64,000 bases of DNA from Polynucleobacter asymbioticus (GCF_018687575.1 NZ_CP061297.1:186001-250000), one strand, 5' to 3'; positions 49,653 through 60,482 are shown, counted from the stretch's first letter. Translations and numbers: made by a program. The notes: generated by a model from the letters alone, not told the origin.

Positions 49653-50666
49653 TTAAGACTGTGCTGAATCTAATTGCTTATAGAAGCGCCAAGTATCCTC
49701 GCACATTCGCTCAATTCCATGTTTTGCTTCCCAGCCTAAGACTGTTTTAGCTAGGTCTGAATTTGCATAATACTCCGCCAAATCTCCAGATCTCCGCTCT
49801 ACTAAATCGTATGGAATTTTCTTGCCACTGACTTTTTCAAAGGTGGCAATCATTTTAAGAACACTATAGGGTTTTCCAGTTCCCAGGTTGACTGTGAGTG
49901 CCCCAGGGTGATCCTCTAGATGCTGTAAGGCCAGTAAATGGCCTTGGGCTAGATCATCCACGTGGATATAGTCTCTGAGGCCAGTGCCATCTGGTGTTGG
50001 GTAATCATTTCCAAAGACTTTCAATTTTGGGAGGATGCCTAAAGCAATCTGACCAATATAGGGCATTAAGTTATTCGGTGTCCCAACAGGGTTCTCGCCA
50101 ATCAAGCCTGATAGATGGGCTCCTACGGGGTTGAAGTAACGTAAGCAGGCGACTCTGAGTCCAGGATTGGCTTTTGCACTATCCCTGAGGATTTCCTCAA
50201 CCATGAGTTTGGTGCGGCCATAGACATTAATAGGGGCGGTAGGCATACCCTCTTGGTATTGAGTAGTCCCTGGCTCTCCATATACGGTTGCAGATGAAGA
50301 AAATACAAAGGTATCTACTTTGGCTTGAATCATCTCTTCTAGGAGTGTGATGCTGCCAGCCACATTATTATCGTAATACTTAAGTGGCTCGCTTTGGGAC
50401 TCGCCCACCGCCTTTAGTCCTGCAAAATGAATCACCCCATCAATAGGGTGATTTGCAAAGATATTCCTCAGTAAAGTGCGATCTCGAATATCACCTTGGT
50501 AAAAAGTAGGGGCTTGGGCGCTAATTTTTTCAATACTGTTAAGGGTGATTGCTTTGCTATTGCAAAGGCTATCTAGTATCACAACTTTATAGCCACTCTC
50601 TTGCAGGGCTACTACAGTATGTGAGCCTATGTATCCCGTTCCACCAGTGACCAAAATTGTCTTCAT
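49653..50666 (-). CDS. galE: UDP-glucose 4-epimerase
   Basis: Interconverts UDP-glucose and UDP-galactose. Rossmann motif VTGGTGYIGSHTVVAL, catalytic YGRTKLMVEEIL, HFAGLKAVGES and LRYFNPVGAHLSGLIGE are diagnostic; 337 residues. Supplies galactose for the polysaccharide. The ATG has AGAGAA nearby as ribosome binding site. Confidence 0.97.
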   Translation of the reverse strand: MKTILVTGGTGYIGSHTVVALQESGYKVVILDSLCNSKAITLNSIEKISAQAPTFYQGDIRDRTLLRNIFANHPIDGVIHFAGLKAVGESQSEPLKYYDNNVAGSITLLEEMIQAKVDTFVFSSSATVYGEPGTTQYQEGMPTAPINVYGRTKLMVEEILRDSAKANPGLRVACLRYFNPVGAHLSGLIGENPVGTPNNLMPYIGQIALGILPKLKVFGNDYPTPDGTGLRDYIHVDDLAQGHLLALQHLEDHPGALTVNLGTGKPYSVLKMIATFEKVSGKKIPYDLVERRSGDLAEYYANSDLAKTVLGWEAKHGIERMCEDTWRFYKQLDSAQS

Positions 50667-50732
50667 ATTTCTCTAGATATTAAAAGTAAGGTGACGCTAG
50701 GTTCCTAATGGTATTCTCTCTATGGAATGTCC

Positions 50733-50788
50733 CTGGGGAGTCGAAAACACATTAATTAGGCATTATTTCCATAAATAATAATCCCCAG
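50733..50788. repeat. inverted repeat CTGGGGA / TCCCCAG in the galE-ligase spacer
   Basis: Seven-base arms at 50733-50739 and 50782-50788 flank 42 A+T-rich bases in the 156-base divergent spacer. It could be an operator or chance. No clear promoter hexamers were found around it. Confidence 0.3.
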
Positions 50789-50822
50789 CAACTGATGATT
50801 ACAGTAAATTTCTAGAATACCC

Positions 50823-52127
50823 ATGAAACAGAATATAAATCACACGTATACAAAGCTCGACTGGTTTGTAATTTTGTGTGTTTTTATGTTCCCAGTGACA
50901 TTTTTAACTGTTCGTCATGGCGTGCATGTCTCATTATTCGCTTTGCTCCTGGTTGCTGCTTTTCAGTTCTGGCATGCTGGTGTAAAAAATATCCAACTTG
51001 ATTACCCGCGGGACTTTTTCATCCTGTTCATTTTTTCGGGCTTGCTTCTTTCGGTTTTAATTTCCCAAATATTTCGTGGGGCCATTCATCCTGCAGCATT
51101 TGATGGACCATCCCGAATCTTGTTTGCCGGGGCAGTCTTTTTATTGCTTAAGAATCTAAACATTCCTTACATAAAAATATTGGGTATGGCGATCCCAATT
51201 GCACTTATATGTATTTTTACTGTGATTATTTTGAGCCCCCTTGATCCACATTGGATGGGTAGATACTCCATGTATTTTGTTGATCCGAATACCTTGGGAT
51301 CTCAAACCTTCATTCTTGGCCTCCTATCTCTCCTGATGATTGGTTGGAGTGGAAAAAAATCCGCCTTATTAATTGCCTTGCAAGTGCTTGGCGGCTTGCT
51401 GGGCTTATATGTTTCTATTGGCTCTGGATCGCGCGGTGGCTGGCTCACTGCACCATTTATCCTTTTGCTTATTTTATTGCTAAGGCTTGGTGATATTTCT
51501 CATGCCAGCCAATCGCAAAAGCAGAAAATGTGGCTACAGACGATTGCGGTTTGTATTGCTATCTTCCTTGTATTTTTAATGGGATTTTATTTTTCAGAAA
51601 AGCTATCTACTCGAATTATTAGCGGTTATTTTGAAGTTCTCCATTGGTTTAGTGGGGCTAATTTAGATACATCTGCTGGTACTAGACTAAGTATGTGGAA
51701 GTTTGGCTTTCAGTTTGCAAACGAGAGTTTGTTATTTGGCTACGGCGAAGAGAAAAATATGATGCAGGTTTTACAAAACAGCCCGCTTAATATCGCTGCT
51801 AACGAAACTGCCATTAACACTATGGCATTAACTGGCCCACACAGTGATATTCTGAGCAAGCTCTTGTCTGCAGGCCTCTTTGGATTGGGTGCTTATTTAG
51901 GCCTATTGCTCGTACCATTTTCTATCTTTTGGAAGCAGCGTAATGCCCAGGATTTCAACGTAAAGCAAGCCGCCAGAATTGGTCTTTTTTATATCACTGG
52001 CATATTGATTGCTGGGCTTTCAAATGAGCAGTTGTCCCTCAAGTACTTATGTACTTTTTATGGGCTGATGATTGCTGTGCTATTGGCGCAGGTACTACAT
52101 AAGCCTTCAGCAGGGCGTATCAATTAA
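50823..52127 (+). CDS. O-antigen ligase/polymerase (WaaL/Wzy)-like membrane protein
   Basis: A 434-residue integral membrane protein with about ten to twelve hydrophobic helices and a larger periplasmic loop near 265-340 (SAGTRLSMWKFGFQFANES, GPHSDILSKLLSAGLFGLG). The topology and the loop resemble the Wzy_C/O-antigen ligase family. It could join O-antigen to lipid A-core or polymerise repeat units. No Wzx or Wzz partner is visible in the window. Confidence 0.8.
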   Translation: MKQNINHTYTKLDWFVILCVFMFPVTFLTVRHGVHVSLFALLLVAAFQFWHAGVKNIQLDYPRDFFILFIFSGLLLSVLISQIFRGAIHPAAFDGPSRILFAGAVFLLLKNLNIPYIKILGMAIPIALICIFTVIILSPLDPHWMGRYSMYFVDPNTLGSQTFILGLLSLLMIGWSGKKSALLIALQVLGGLLGLYVSIGSGSRGGWLTAPFILLLILLLRLGDISHASQSQKQKMWLQTIAVCIAIFLVFLMGFYFSEKLSTRIISGYFEVLHWFSGANLDTSAGTRLSMWKFGFQFANESLLFGYGEEKNMMQVLQNSPLNIAANETAINTMALTGPHSDILSKLLSAGLFGLGAYLGLLLVPFSIFWKQRNAQDFNVKQAARIGLFYITGILIAGLSNEQLSLKYLCTFYGLMIAVLLAQVLHKPSAGRIN

Positions 52128-52141
52128 TGTGGCTTTGATCT

Positions 52142-53245
52142 ATGACTGATGCAAAAGTCATTCTATTTTCTGACTCGTCTATCAATATTGGTGGTCAAGA
52201 GTTGCAAGAGTTACAGCAAATGCGCTCGCTCAATGCATTGGGGTTTCAAACAATTTTGCTATGCAAACCCATGAGTGCAATATCTACTCGTGCCAAGAGT
52301 GAAGGCTTGGATGTAATTGAGATTCGCTTTCGAAATGCTTTTCATATTCCGAGCTTGCTGCAGCTCTTCCGCTTGGCCAAGGAGAAAAATCCCACAGCAA
52401 TGTTTTGTCATGGCAGTCATGACGCATTAATTTCTGCGCTAGTGGGTATGGTGCAAGTGCTTCTTGGTCGTAAGCGTATTCCTGTTTTTCGAGTAAAAAC
52501 TTTTCAGCATGGTTACCCGCTATCGTTTGCCTATAACTATCTTTTTTCTGGGACGGTAATTCCTAGTGACTACCTACGTTCACGGTTTTTGGCGAATTCC
52601 GCCATCAACCCTCAGAAGCTCAAGGTTGTTTATCCGGGAATCGATTTTTCAGCACTGGATTGCTTGGCAGATCAACTGCCAGATCCTGTTTTGAATTGGT
52701 TAGATACCCATCCGGGACCGGTGATATCGCATGGCGCAATTCTGAGGAGTGAAAAAGGGCACAGCACGATTTTGAAGGCTCTCGTTGAGGTAAAGAAGGT
52801 GATCCCAGATGTGCGCTATTTAATCGCGGGAGAGGGGCAAGATAAGCCGCTGTTGGAAGCCGAGATTGCAGCGCTTGGTCTTGGTGAGAATGTATTGTTA
52901 ACGGGAATATTAAAAAAGATCGCGCCATTACTCAGGAAGAGTGACTTAGCTGTTTTTCCTTCTTTAATTGAGCCTCTGGGGATGTTTCAGATTGAAGCGC
53001 AATATTTAGAGGTGCCGACTATTGCAAGTAAGGTGGGTGGCATTCCAGAAACGATGCTAGATCAAGAGACTGGCCTGATGATTGAGTCCGGCAATGTTGA
53101 GCAGTGGGCTAAGGCCATCGTCTGGATGCTATCGAATGCTGACCATGCAAAGCAGATGGCAAAAGCAGGAAAACACATGGTTGTGGAGAAATTCTCTCTT
53201 AATGCAAATACCAAAAGCCTGATTAGCTTGTTTGAAAAAGCTTAA
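52142..53245 (+). CDS. glycosyltransferase family 4 protein
   Basis: GT-B glycosyltransferase of 367 residues: SDSSINIGGQELQELQQMRSL at the N-terminus, and C-terminal GEGQDKPLLEAEIAALGLGENVLLTG, then FPSLIEPLGMFQIEAQYLEVPTIASKVGG, the GT4 donor-binding signature. The sugar is unknown. It starts 14 bases after the ligase-like gene and ends exactly where the convergent GT2 gene ends. Confidence 0.9.
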   Translation: MTDAKVILFSDSSINIGGQELQELQQMRSLNALGFQTILLCKPMSAISTRAKSEGLDVIEIRFRNAFHIPSLLQLFRLAKEKNPTAMFCHGSHDALISALVGMVQVLLGRKRIPVFRVKTFQHGYPLSFAYNYLFSGTVIPSDYLRSRFLANSAINPQKLKVVYPGIDFSALDCLADQLPDPVLNWLDTHPGPVISHGAILRSEKGHSTILKALVEVKKVIPDVRYLIAGEGQDKPLLEAEIAALGLGENVLLTGILKKIAPLLRKSDLAVFPSLIEPLGMFQIEAQYLEVPTIASKVGGIPETMLDQETGLMIESGNVEQWAKAIVWMLSNADHAKQMAKAGKHMVVEKFSLNANTKSLISLFEKA

Positions 53246-54070
53246 TTAAATCCACTCAAAGGCATTATTTTTTCTGAGTCCATGTATGGACATGCCATGC
53301 TCTTTGACTTCATTTCGGCTCGCTTCAGCTTGTTGCTTTTTAGCTTGAATCTTCCCAAGCTTTCTTTGCATCCAGCTCTGATTCAGTAATTTGTAGTTGT
53401 AGCGATTCGCTAAGCCATCTTTTTCTGCGAGCCCTCTTTCTTGTTTCATAGCAGTTTGGGTGATCGAGCCAAAGTGATGTAGCCACGATGCACCAGTAAT
53501 CGCAGTTTGAATATTCGACTTCTTGAGCTCATTGAAGAACAAGGTGTCTTCATAGCCAAGGAGCTTAGGGATTGGCTGGAAATAGCCTACGTCCATCCAG
53601 ACTGACTTATGAATGGCTAGGCACACTGCATGCTTACTGCCAAAGCGATGTACATCCTTCATTTCTGAGCTAGCGTGAAGGTTGAATGCTTCAAAGTCGT
53701 AGTCCAGTGGCCCCTCAATGAGCGCTGGGCTAATGACTTTGAGGTTTTTGGATTCTGCAGCGTGAATCAGGTTCTCAATCCACAGGGGTGACACGAGAAC
53801 ATCATTGTTCATGATGATGCTCCATTCGCTTTGAAGTGCGAGCGCCCCTTGATTCCAGGCTGTCCCACATCCCAAATTAGTGGAGTTGAGGATTCTTCCG
53901 CCTAAAGGCAGTGTCGAGAGGTAGTCGCGCGTCCCGTCGGTAGAGTAGTTGTCCACCACTACAAGCCGATCTAATGGGGTGCCATGCTTCACCATGCTAT
54001 CAATACACATTTTTGTGTATTCAACAGAGTTGTAGCAGGCAAATGTCAGGCTATATTTGTTAGGATTCAC
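53246..54070 (-). CDS. glycosyltransferase family 2 protein
   Basis: GT-A fold: YSLTFACYNSVEYTKMCIDSM, VVVDNYSTDGT, and IIMNNDVLVSP containing the DxD-like metal motif (NND). The 274-residue protein starts with GTG at 54070. It is convergent with the GT4 gene; the two stop codons abut as TAATTA. The sugar is unknown. Confidence 0.85.
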   Translation of the reverse strand: MNPNKYSLTFACYNSVEYTKMCIDSMVKHGTPLDRLVVVDNYSTDGTRDYLSTLPLGGRILNSTNLGCGTAWNQGALALQSEWSIIMNNDVLVSPLWIENLIHAAESKNLKVISPALIEGPLDYDFEAFNLHASSEMKDVHRFGSKHAVCLAIHKSVWMDVGYFQPIPKLLGYEDTLFFNELKKSNIQTAITGASWLHHFGSITQTAMKQERGLAEKDGLANRYNYKLLNQSWMQRKLGKIQAKKQQAEASRNEVKEHGMSIHGLRKNNAFEWI

Positions 54071-54206
54071 GATTTGATGGTGGTAATGTTTTGTTAAAAT
54101 GTACTTATAAGCTGAAATTCAGGGTTGTAGGGCTTTAATCTGAATTAAATAATGCTCTTAGCTATCCTTATCGTATTACATTTCGCACTTCATTTATTGG
54201 TAAATC

Positions 54207-55265
54207 ATGATTTTAATAACGGGCGGTGCAGGTTTTATTGGTAGCAACTTTGCCCTAGATTGGCTGGCCGATCCAAAGGCTGAAGGGCTGATTAATCTCG
54301 ATAAGCTGACCTATGCCGGCAACCTGGCTAATTTAGCGGCCCTGAAGGATGATCCCCGCCATATTTTTGTTCATGGGGATATTGGCGATAAAGAGTTGGT
54401 TGCCAGCTTGTTAAAAGAGCATCAGCCCCGTGCCATTGTCAATTTTGCTGCTGAGAGCCATGTGGATCGATCAATTCATGGTCCTGCTGAGTTTGTGCAA
54501 ACCAATATTCTGGGTACCTTTAACTTACTGGAGTGCGCAAGAGCTTATTGGAATAGCTTGGATGAGTCTGCCAAGAAAGCATTTCGTTTTCACCATGTCT
54601 CCACTGATGAAGTGTATGGGTCTTTGTCATCCACCGATCCTGCTTTTACCGAAAAGAATGCTTACGAGCCCAATAGTCCTTATTCTGCATCTAAGGCTGC
54701 TTCAGATCATTTAGTGCGTGCTTGGTTCCATACCTATGGTTTTCCGGTAGTCACTACCAATTGCTCCAATAACTATGGCCCATATCACTTCCCAGAAAAG
54801 TTGATCCCGCTGGTAATTCTCAATGCCCTGAATGGCAAGCCTTTGCCAATTTATGGTGATGGTCAGCAGATTCGTGATTGGCTTTATGTTAAAGATCACT
54901 GCTCCGCTATTCGTGAAGTTTTAGCTCAGGGCTCATTAGGTGAGACCTACAACATTGGTGGCTGGAATGAAAAAGCCAATATTGATGTCGTAAAAACGAT
55001 CTGTACGATCTTGGATGAACTAAAGCCACGTGCTGATAACAAGTCCTATGTAGAGCAAATTACTTTTGTTACAGATCGCCCTGGTCATGATCGCCGCTAT
55101 GCGATTGATGCTAGCAAGGTGGAGCGCGAGTTAGGTTGGCGGCCTGCTGAGACATTTGATACGGGGATTCGTAAGACAGTGCAGTGGTATTTGGATCATC
55201 CAGCCTGGGTAGAGGGCGTTGTTAGCGGCAGCTATCGTGACTGGTTACAGAAACAGTACAGCTGA
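54207..55265 (+). CDS. rfbB: dTDP-glucose 4,6-dehydratase
   Basis: Second step of dTDP-L-rhamnose synthesis. NAD loop [24 protein letters not shown] and catalytic [16 protein letters not shown], with [14 protein letters not shown]. 352 residues. First of rfbB-rfbD-rfbA-rfbC, all on the plus strand with short gaps or overlaps. Confidence 0.98.
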   Translation: MILITGGAGFIGSNFALDWLADPKAEGLINLDKLTYAGNLANLAALKDDPRHIFVHGDIGDKELVASLLKEHQPRAIVNFAAESHVDRSIHGPAEFVQTNILGTFNLLECARAYWNSLDESAKKAFRFHHVSTDEVYGSLSSTDPAFTEKNAYEPNSPYSASKAASDHLVRAWFHTYGFPVVTTNCSNNYGPYHFPEKLIPLVILNALNGKPLPIYGDGQQIRDWLYVKDHCSAIREVLAQGSLGETYNIGGWNEKANIDVVKTICTILDELKPRADNKSYVEQITFVTDRPGHDRRYAIDASKVERELGWRPAETFDTGIRKTVQWYLDHPAWVEGVVSGSYRDWLQKQYS

Positions 55266-55289
55266 ACCGCTGAACCACACAGGCCTCCA

Positions 55290-56258
55290 ATGAATATCCT
55301 CATATTTGGTAAAGATGGGCAGTTAGGTAAAGCATTTCAAGTTCTATTGGATTCGCTAATACCCACTTTGGTGGAAAAGCCTCATGTTCAATATATTGGA
55401 CGCGCTGAATGTAATTTATCGGATGCTACTAAATTAAATTCTCTCTTAAATCAATCCAATCCTCAGTTAATTATTAATGCCTCAGCGTATACCGCTGTTG
55501 ATAAGGCAGAGACTGAGTCGGAATTAGCATTTGCAGTGAATGCAACAGCACCTGCGCTGATGGCTCAATATGCGGTTCAGCATGGAGCTACTTTTTTGCA
55601 TTACTCCACAGATTATGTTTTTGATGGCGAGAAGTATGGTTTTTATCTAGAGGATGACATGCGAAATCCTCTCGGTGTTTATGGCAAGAGTAAGGCGGCT
55701 GGAGAAGAAGCTATTGCTCAAGCATTTGCAAGCGGTTCCTCAGGAAGCGCTGGTCAATATGCGATTTTTAGAACAAGCTGGGTGTATGGAGACGGCGGTA
55801 ATTTCATTCGTACGATTTTGCGATTGGCAAAAGACCGAGATGAGCTGAAGGTGATTGAAGATCAATATGGCGTTCCCACCAGTGCTCAGTGGCTTGCGCA
55901 AGTGAGTTTAGGTTTGGCAATAAACGAAAAAGGGTATTTGAGTGCATTCCCGTCCGGTATCTATCATGCCGTTCCAGTCGGTGAGACAAGTTGGCACGGT
56001 TTAGCCTGCTGGGCTGTTCAAGCTGCTTTAGATGCTGGGGTGTCGTTGAAGGCGCCCCCCCACGCTATTAAGCGAATTCCTGCAGTGGAGTACCCTTTGC
56101 CAGCCCCACGGCCCATGAATTCACGGATGTCGACAGATAAGCTCCGGAAGGTCTTAGAGGATCAGGGTGATATGTCAAAATTGGAACTATTAAATCAGCC
56201 CTGGGATGGAGCCGTTCGCTCTTATGTCCACCATTTGGCTAAAGATGGATCTATCTAA
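55290..56258 (+). CDS. rfbD: dTDP-4-dehydrorhamnose reductase
   Basis: Final reduction to dTDP-L-rhamnose. [36 protein letters not shown] and [11 protein letters not shown] are family motifs; 322 residues, slightly longer than usual. It starts 24 bases after rfbB; rfbA starts 10 bases after it. Confidence 0.96.
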   Translation: MNILIFGKDGQLGKAFQVLLDSLIPTLVEKPHVQYIGRAECNLSDATKLNSLLNQSNPQLIINASAYTAVDKAETESELAFAVNATAPALMAQYAVQHGATFLHYSTDYVFDGEKYGFYLEDDMRNPLGVYGKSKAAGEEAIAQAFASGSSGSAGQYAIFRTSWVYGDGGNFIRTILRLAKDRDELKVIEDQYGVPTSAQWLAQVSLGLAINEKGYLSAFPSGIYHAVPVGETSWHGLACWAVQAALDAGVSLKAPPHAIKRIPAVEYPLPAPRPMNSRMSTDKLRKVLEDQGDMSKLELLNQPWDGAVRSYVHHLAKDGSI

Positions 56259-56268
56259 AGAGAGAGCT

Positions 56269-57207
56269 ATGGCAGTAAATCAGATGAATCGCAAAGGCAT
56301 TATTTTGGCAGGGGGTTCCGGTACCCGTTTGTATCCAGTGACCCAAGCTGTTTCCAAGCAGTTAATGCCTGTATATGACAAGCCGATGGTGTATTACCCA
56401 TTAACCACCCTGATGCTTGCAGGCATTCGAGATATCTTGTTAATCTCTACACCCCACGACACTCCGCGATTTGCGGAGTTGCTTGGTGATGGCTCGCAAT
56501 GGGGTTTGAATATTGAATATTGCGTACAACCTTCGCCAGATGGTTTGGCACAAGCATTCACACTAGGAAAAAACTTTGTTGGCAATAACCCAAGTGCTTT
56601 GGTGCTAGGCGACAATATTTTTTACGGCCATGAGTTAGTTGATCAGCTTGATAGCGCTAATGCTCGTCATGATGGCGCAACTGTATTTGCCTATCATGTC
56701 ACTGATCCAGAGCGTTATGGCGTTGTTGAATTTGATAAAGATTACAAGGCGCTTTCGATTGAAGAAAAGCCCCTCAAACCCAGAAGTAGTTATGCTGTAA
56801 CAGGACTGTATTTCTATGACAACCAGGTATGTGATATCGCTTCGTCCATCAAGCCAAGTGCACGTGGTGAGCTCGAGATCACGGATGTCAATCGCGTTTA
56901 CCTAGAAAAGAATGAACTCAGTGTAGAAATCATGGGCCGTGGTTTTGCATGGCTAGATACTGGAACACATGATTCATTATTGGATGCTGCTGGTTTTATT
57001 GCCACATTACAAAAGCGCCAAGGCCTCATGGTGGCATGTCCTGAGGAGATTGCTTATCGCCAAGGTTGGATTAGCGTCGAAGATGTGCTTAAAGTTGCCG
57101 CTCAATTGAGTAAGAATAGTTATGGTCAATACCTGAATAAGATTGTGAATGAGCTCAATAACTCCGCTCAACCCGTTGCTTTATCTCACAAGAAGATGAT
57201 TGGATGA
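56269..57207 (+). CDS. rfbA: glucose-1-phosphate thymidylyltransferase
   Basis: First step of dTDP-rhamnose synthesis. [20 protein letters not shown] is diagnostic, with [11 protein letters not shown] and the metal-binding Asp. The ATG at 56269 ([10 protein letters not shown]) gives 312 residues and leaves a sensible gap after rfbD; the longer frame lies in the rfbD coding sequence. The TGA overlaps the rfbC start (ATGA). Confidence 0.97.
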   Translation: MAVNQMNRKGIILAGGSGTRLYPVTQAVSKQLMPVYDKPMVYYPLTTLMLAGIRDILLISTPHDTPRFAELLGDGSQWGLNIEYCVQPSPDGLAQAFTLGKNFVGNNPSALVLGDNIFYGHELVDQLDSANARHDGATVFAYHVTDPERYGVVEFDKDYKALSIEEKPLKPRSSYAVTGLYFYDNQVCDIASSIKPSARGELEITDVNRVYLEKNELSVEIMGRGFAWLDTGTHDSLLDAAGFIATLQKRQGLMVACPEEIAYRQGWISVEDVLKVAAQLSKNSYGQYLNKIVNELNNSAQPVALSHKKMIG

Positions 57208-57770
57208 GCACAACTTCAAACCTAGTGCTTACGCCGACAGCTATTCATGATGTGCTGATTATTGAGCCTAAAGTATTCGGTGATGAACGTGGTTGGTTCA
57301 CTGAATCTTTTAATGCGCAAGACTTCTCCGCTGCTACAGGTTTGAACATCGATTTTGTACAAGACAATCATTCTTTCTCTCGCCAATGGACTTTGCGTGG
57401 TTTGCACTATCAACTAGAGCAGACTCAGGGTAAGTTGGTGCGTGTTGTGACTGGTAGTGTCTTTGATGTTGCAGTTGATATCCGAAAAGATTCGCCAAGC
57501 TACGGTAAGTGGGTAGGCGTTGAGTTAAGCGCACAAAACCACAAGCAAATGTGGATCCCGCCTGGCTTAGCGCATGGTTTTTTAGTGCTATCTGAGACGG
57601 CCGAGTTTCTATACAAAACTACTGATTACTATCACCCCCAAAGTGAAGCCTGCTTAGCATGGAATGATCCTAGTGTTGGCATTCAGTGGCCGCTACCCCA
57701 GGAAGTGACTCCCAATATGAATGCCAAAGACTCGGCTGGCCTATCGTGGGATGCTGCCCCCAAGTTCTAA
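57204..57770 (+). CDS. rfbC: dTDP-4-dehydrorhamnose 3,5-epimerase
   Basis: Third step of dTDP-L-rhamnose synthesis. Cupin-fold motifs [31 protein letters not shown] with the catalytic His, [15 protein letters not shown]. 188 residues. The start overlaps the rfbA stop, consistent with translational coupling. Confidence 0.97.
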   Translation: MSTTSNLVLTPTAIHDVLIIEPKVFGDERGWFTESFNAQDFSAATGLNIDFVQDNHSFSRQWTLRGLHYQLEQTQGKLVRVVTGSVFDVAVDIRKDSPSYGKWVGVELSAQNHKQMWIPPGLAHGFLVLSETAEFLYKTTDYYHPQSEACLAWNDPSVGIQWPLPQEVTPNMNAKDSAGLSWDAAPKF

Positions 57771-57811
57771 TTAAATTTAGGTGCATTTTCAAAAGATAAG
57801 ATAATGCCCGC

Positions 57812-58843
57812 ATGAGCGCTTCTCCTAAAATCCTGTTAGTAAAGCTATCCTCTCTCGGAGATGTTTTGCATAATTTACCGATTGTGTGGGATTTGCGTGC
57901 GCGCCTACCACATGCTCAAATTGATTGGGTAGTAGAGGAGGGTTACGTCTACTTACTTGAGCCCTTATTATCTCGTGATGGTTTTAGAGGGATTGATCGT
58001 ATCATTCCTTTTGGACTTCGTCGCTGGAAGAAGAATCTGTTCAAACTGTCTTCTTGGAAAGAGTTTTTCTCTTTTAGAAAAACACTCCAATCCACCACCT
58101 ACGATGTATTAATCGAAACCCAGGGCCTATTGAAGTCTGCCGTTGTGTGCGCCTTGGCTAAGAAGAGTTCAGGATCGGTCGTTGCCGGCCTTGCTAATGC
58201 CACTGAGTTTTCAGGCTATGAGCCTCTCGCAAGAACGTTCTATAACCAGTCAGTCCAAGTGCCAACACACTGTCATGCAGTAGATCGCTCACGTTGGGTC
58301 ACGTGCTCTGCCTTAGACTGGCCTTTAATAGAGCGAGATCATGCACCTCAGTTTTATCCCTCGGAATGCATTGCAGGCATTTCAAAGAATGTCATCCTGG
58401 GCTTAAGGACTCCTTATGTCCTGTGCTTTCATTCGACTGCTAGACAGTCTAAGCGTTGGTCCCATAGTCATTGGATTGAATTTGGTAATGCACTTTCTGC
58501 TCTGGGATACCAAGCCGTTTTTCCATGGGGCAGCGCCTCAGAAAGGGTGATCAGTGAATTGCTGGCTGCGCAGGTAGCCAATGCTTTTGTGCCGCCTGCA
58601 TTTTCTATTGAGAATGCATTCTCTGTAATTACAGATGCTGCGTTAACGGTAGGTGTAGATACTGGCTTGACCCATTTAGCTGCAGTGCTCGGTAAACCTA
58701 CAGTAGAAATCTATTGCGACTCACCGCGCTGGAAAACTGAAGGTTATTGGTCTAATTGCATTGCTAATGTGGGCGATATTCAAAATCCACCAAGCGTTCA
58801 AGAGGTTCTTGATGCCTCGTTGAGACTTCTGCAGCAAGCTTAA
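57812..58843 (+). CDS. waaC: lipopolysaccharide heptosyltransferase I
   Basis: GT9 enzyme that adds the first heptose to Kdo in the LPS inner core. KILLVKLSSLGDVLHNLP and WVVEEGYVYLLE at the N-terminus, and VGVDTGLTHLAAVLGKPTVEIY near the C-terminus. 343 residues. Follows rfbC by 41 bases and closes the polysaccharide block on the plus strand. Confidence 0.95.
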   Translation: MSASPKILLVKLSSLGDVLHNLPIVWDLRARLPHAQIDWVVEEGYVYLLEPLLSRDGFRGIDRIIPFGLRRWKKNLFKLSSWKEFFSFRKTLQSTTYDVLIETQGLLKSAVVCALAKKSSGSVVAGLANATEFSGYEPLARTFYNQSVQVPTHCHAVDRSRWVTCSALDWPLIERDHAPQFYPSECIAGISKNVILGLRTPYVLCFHSTARQSKRWSHSHWIEFGNALSALGYQAVFPWGSASERVISELLAAQVANAFVPPAFSIENAFSVITDAALTVGVDTGLTHLAAVLGKPTVEIYCDSPRWKTEGYWSNCIANVGDIQNPPSVQEVLDASLRLLQQA

Positions 58844-58865
58844 AACCCCTACTTGTTTTTAGTGC

Positions 58866-60482
58866 TTAGCGTAGTAAGGTATTGATAGAAATCAGATCTT
58901 CATCTGATAGTGCGGCAGCATGTGCTTTTAACTTAATAGCGTTGAGAATGGTGCTGTAACGTGCCTGCTGTAGTTGTGAGCGAGTAGTAATTAGCGTATC
59001 CAAGGCAATAAGCACATCAATGTTAATGAGTGTGCCTACTTGGAAGCCTAGCTTGCTCGATTCCAGCGCAGAGCTGGATGAGCGCTCTGCTGCTTCATAA
59101 GCTTTAACACTAGCCAAGCCTCCGTAAAAGCCAGTAAATGCTGCTCTCGTATTTTGTGCCGCAGTACGCCGAGCATTATCGTAATTCGCTTTAGCGGCAT
59201 CTAGTAATGCAGCATTTTGACGAATAACAGAGCTATTAAACCCGCCAGAGACTAAGGGAATGGTCATTTGCAATGCAATAGTGTTGTTGTAAATGTTCGT
59301 TTGTGCAGGCGTTAAGCTATTGGATGTTCCATTGGAGGTGTTATATCCAGCTGTTCCCACAAAGTTTAATGAAGGGTAATTAAGTGACTGTGATGCTCTA
59401 TAAGAGCTCTCTGCTAAGTTGACAGAAAGCTGACCAGCCAATACGTTGAAGTTTGCAGTCTCTGCTTGCAAAATCCAGTCATCTAAAGTTTGGCCTTTTG
59501 GTAGTTGTGGGTTAACGCTATCGGCAATCGGAACACTATTGTTATCTTTATTTTTTGAGCGAGGATCTTTTAAAACCCCATCAATTTTTGCTTCTTTAAC
59601 AAGGGGCTTTAAAGGGCCAACTGGGCGGCCAGTCAATTGCTCTAAGGCGCCGCGCTTCACTACAAGATCTGCCTGAGCGGCTATTTCTTGAGAATTCGCA
59701 AGATCCAGTCCCGCTTGAGCTGTATTGACGTCAACAATGGTAGCTAGGCCAGCATCAAATTTAGCTTGCGCTATCTCAAGCTGTTGCTTAATGAGACTTT
59801 TCTTATTTCGAAAAAGTTCGACATTGTCTTGGCTGGTAAGTGCATCAAAGTAAGCTTGTGAGACTCTCAAGATCAGATCTTGTTGCGCTAAGTAAAACCG
59901 CATGTCTGCGATTTTGGTGTTGAGGTCGCCTTGCTTAAATGCTTCTAGTGCAGCCATATTGAAGACGGGCTGCGTCAAGGTGACGGTGTAGTTTTTTTGG
60001 TCGTAGACCCGGGAGCCTGTTACAGCCCCAGCGGGTGCATTGCCTGCGGTGTGCTGATAGTAGCGTGTGCCTCCAGGCACTGCATTTGCTTGCGGCAGCA
60101 ATAGTGATAAGCCTTGCCAATAGAGTTCTTTACTTGCCTGGTAGTTGAAACGTGCCGCATTGAGGACGGGGTCACTAAATGCAGCCTCCTGATATAGGCG
60201 GATCAGGTCTGAAGCCTGACTTATACCAGCGGCTGTGTTGTTTCCATTTAGGTTTGAGGGTGCAGTAGCAGTCGGTATGGCCTGCTTAGAAATGAATGCC
60301 ATTTGCGGGGGTATTTCTAGCCCAACCAAGGTCTGAGCACTCATTGGAGTGGGTAGTGATGGCTTTACCCCGTTGGCAGCTTGTGCAAATGCATGGTTTG
60401 AGGTCAAGCCTAGCCCAAGCACCTGTCCCAGGATCAAACCTAGGGCGCTGAGTTGCGAGCGGCGAAAACGGACTGAGGTCAT
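58866..60482 (-). CDS. TolC-family outer membrane efflux protein
   Basis: Trimeric outer membrane channel for type I secretion or efflux. The signal peptide ends near AFA (about residue 33). A periplasmic alpha-hairpin repeat architecture follows: LIRLYQEAAFSDPVLNAARF, NVELFRNKKSLIKQQLEIAQ, VDVNTAQAGLDLANSQ and the repeat-like FQVGTLINIDVLIALDTLIT. 538 residues, with an N-terminal linker of about 55 residues after the signal. Convergent with waaC. Confidence 0.92.
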   Translation of the reverse strand: MTSVRFRRSQLSALGLILGQVLGLGLTSNHAFAQAANGVKPSLPTPMSAQTLVGLEIPPQMAFISKQAIPTATAPSNLNGNNTAAGISQASDLIRLYQEAAFSDPVLNAARFNYQASKELYWQGLSLLLPQANAVPGGTRYYQHTAGNAPAGAVTGSRVYDQKNYTVTLTQPVFNMAALEAFKQGDLNTKIADMRFYLAQQDLILRVSQAYFDALTSQDNVELFRNKKSLIKQQLEIAQAKFDAGLATIVDVNTAQAGLDLANSQEIAAQADLVVKRGALEQLTGRPVGPLKPLVKEAKIDGVLKDPRSKNKDNNSVPIADSVNPQLPKGQTLDDWILQAETANFNVLAGQLSVNLAESSYRASQSLNYPSLNFVGTAGYNTSNGTSNSLTPAQTNIYNNTIALQMTIPLVSGGFNSSVIRQNAALLDAAKANYDNARRTAAQNTRAAFTGFYGGLASVKAYEAAERSSSSALESSKLGFQVGTLINIDVLIALDTLITTRSQLQQARYSTILNAIKLKAHAAALSDEDLISINTLLR

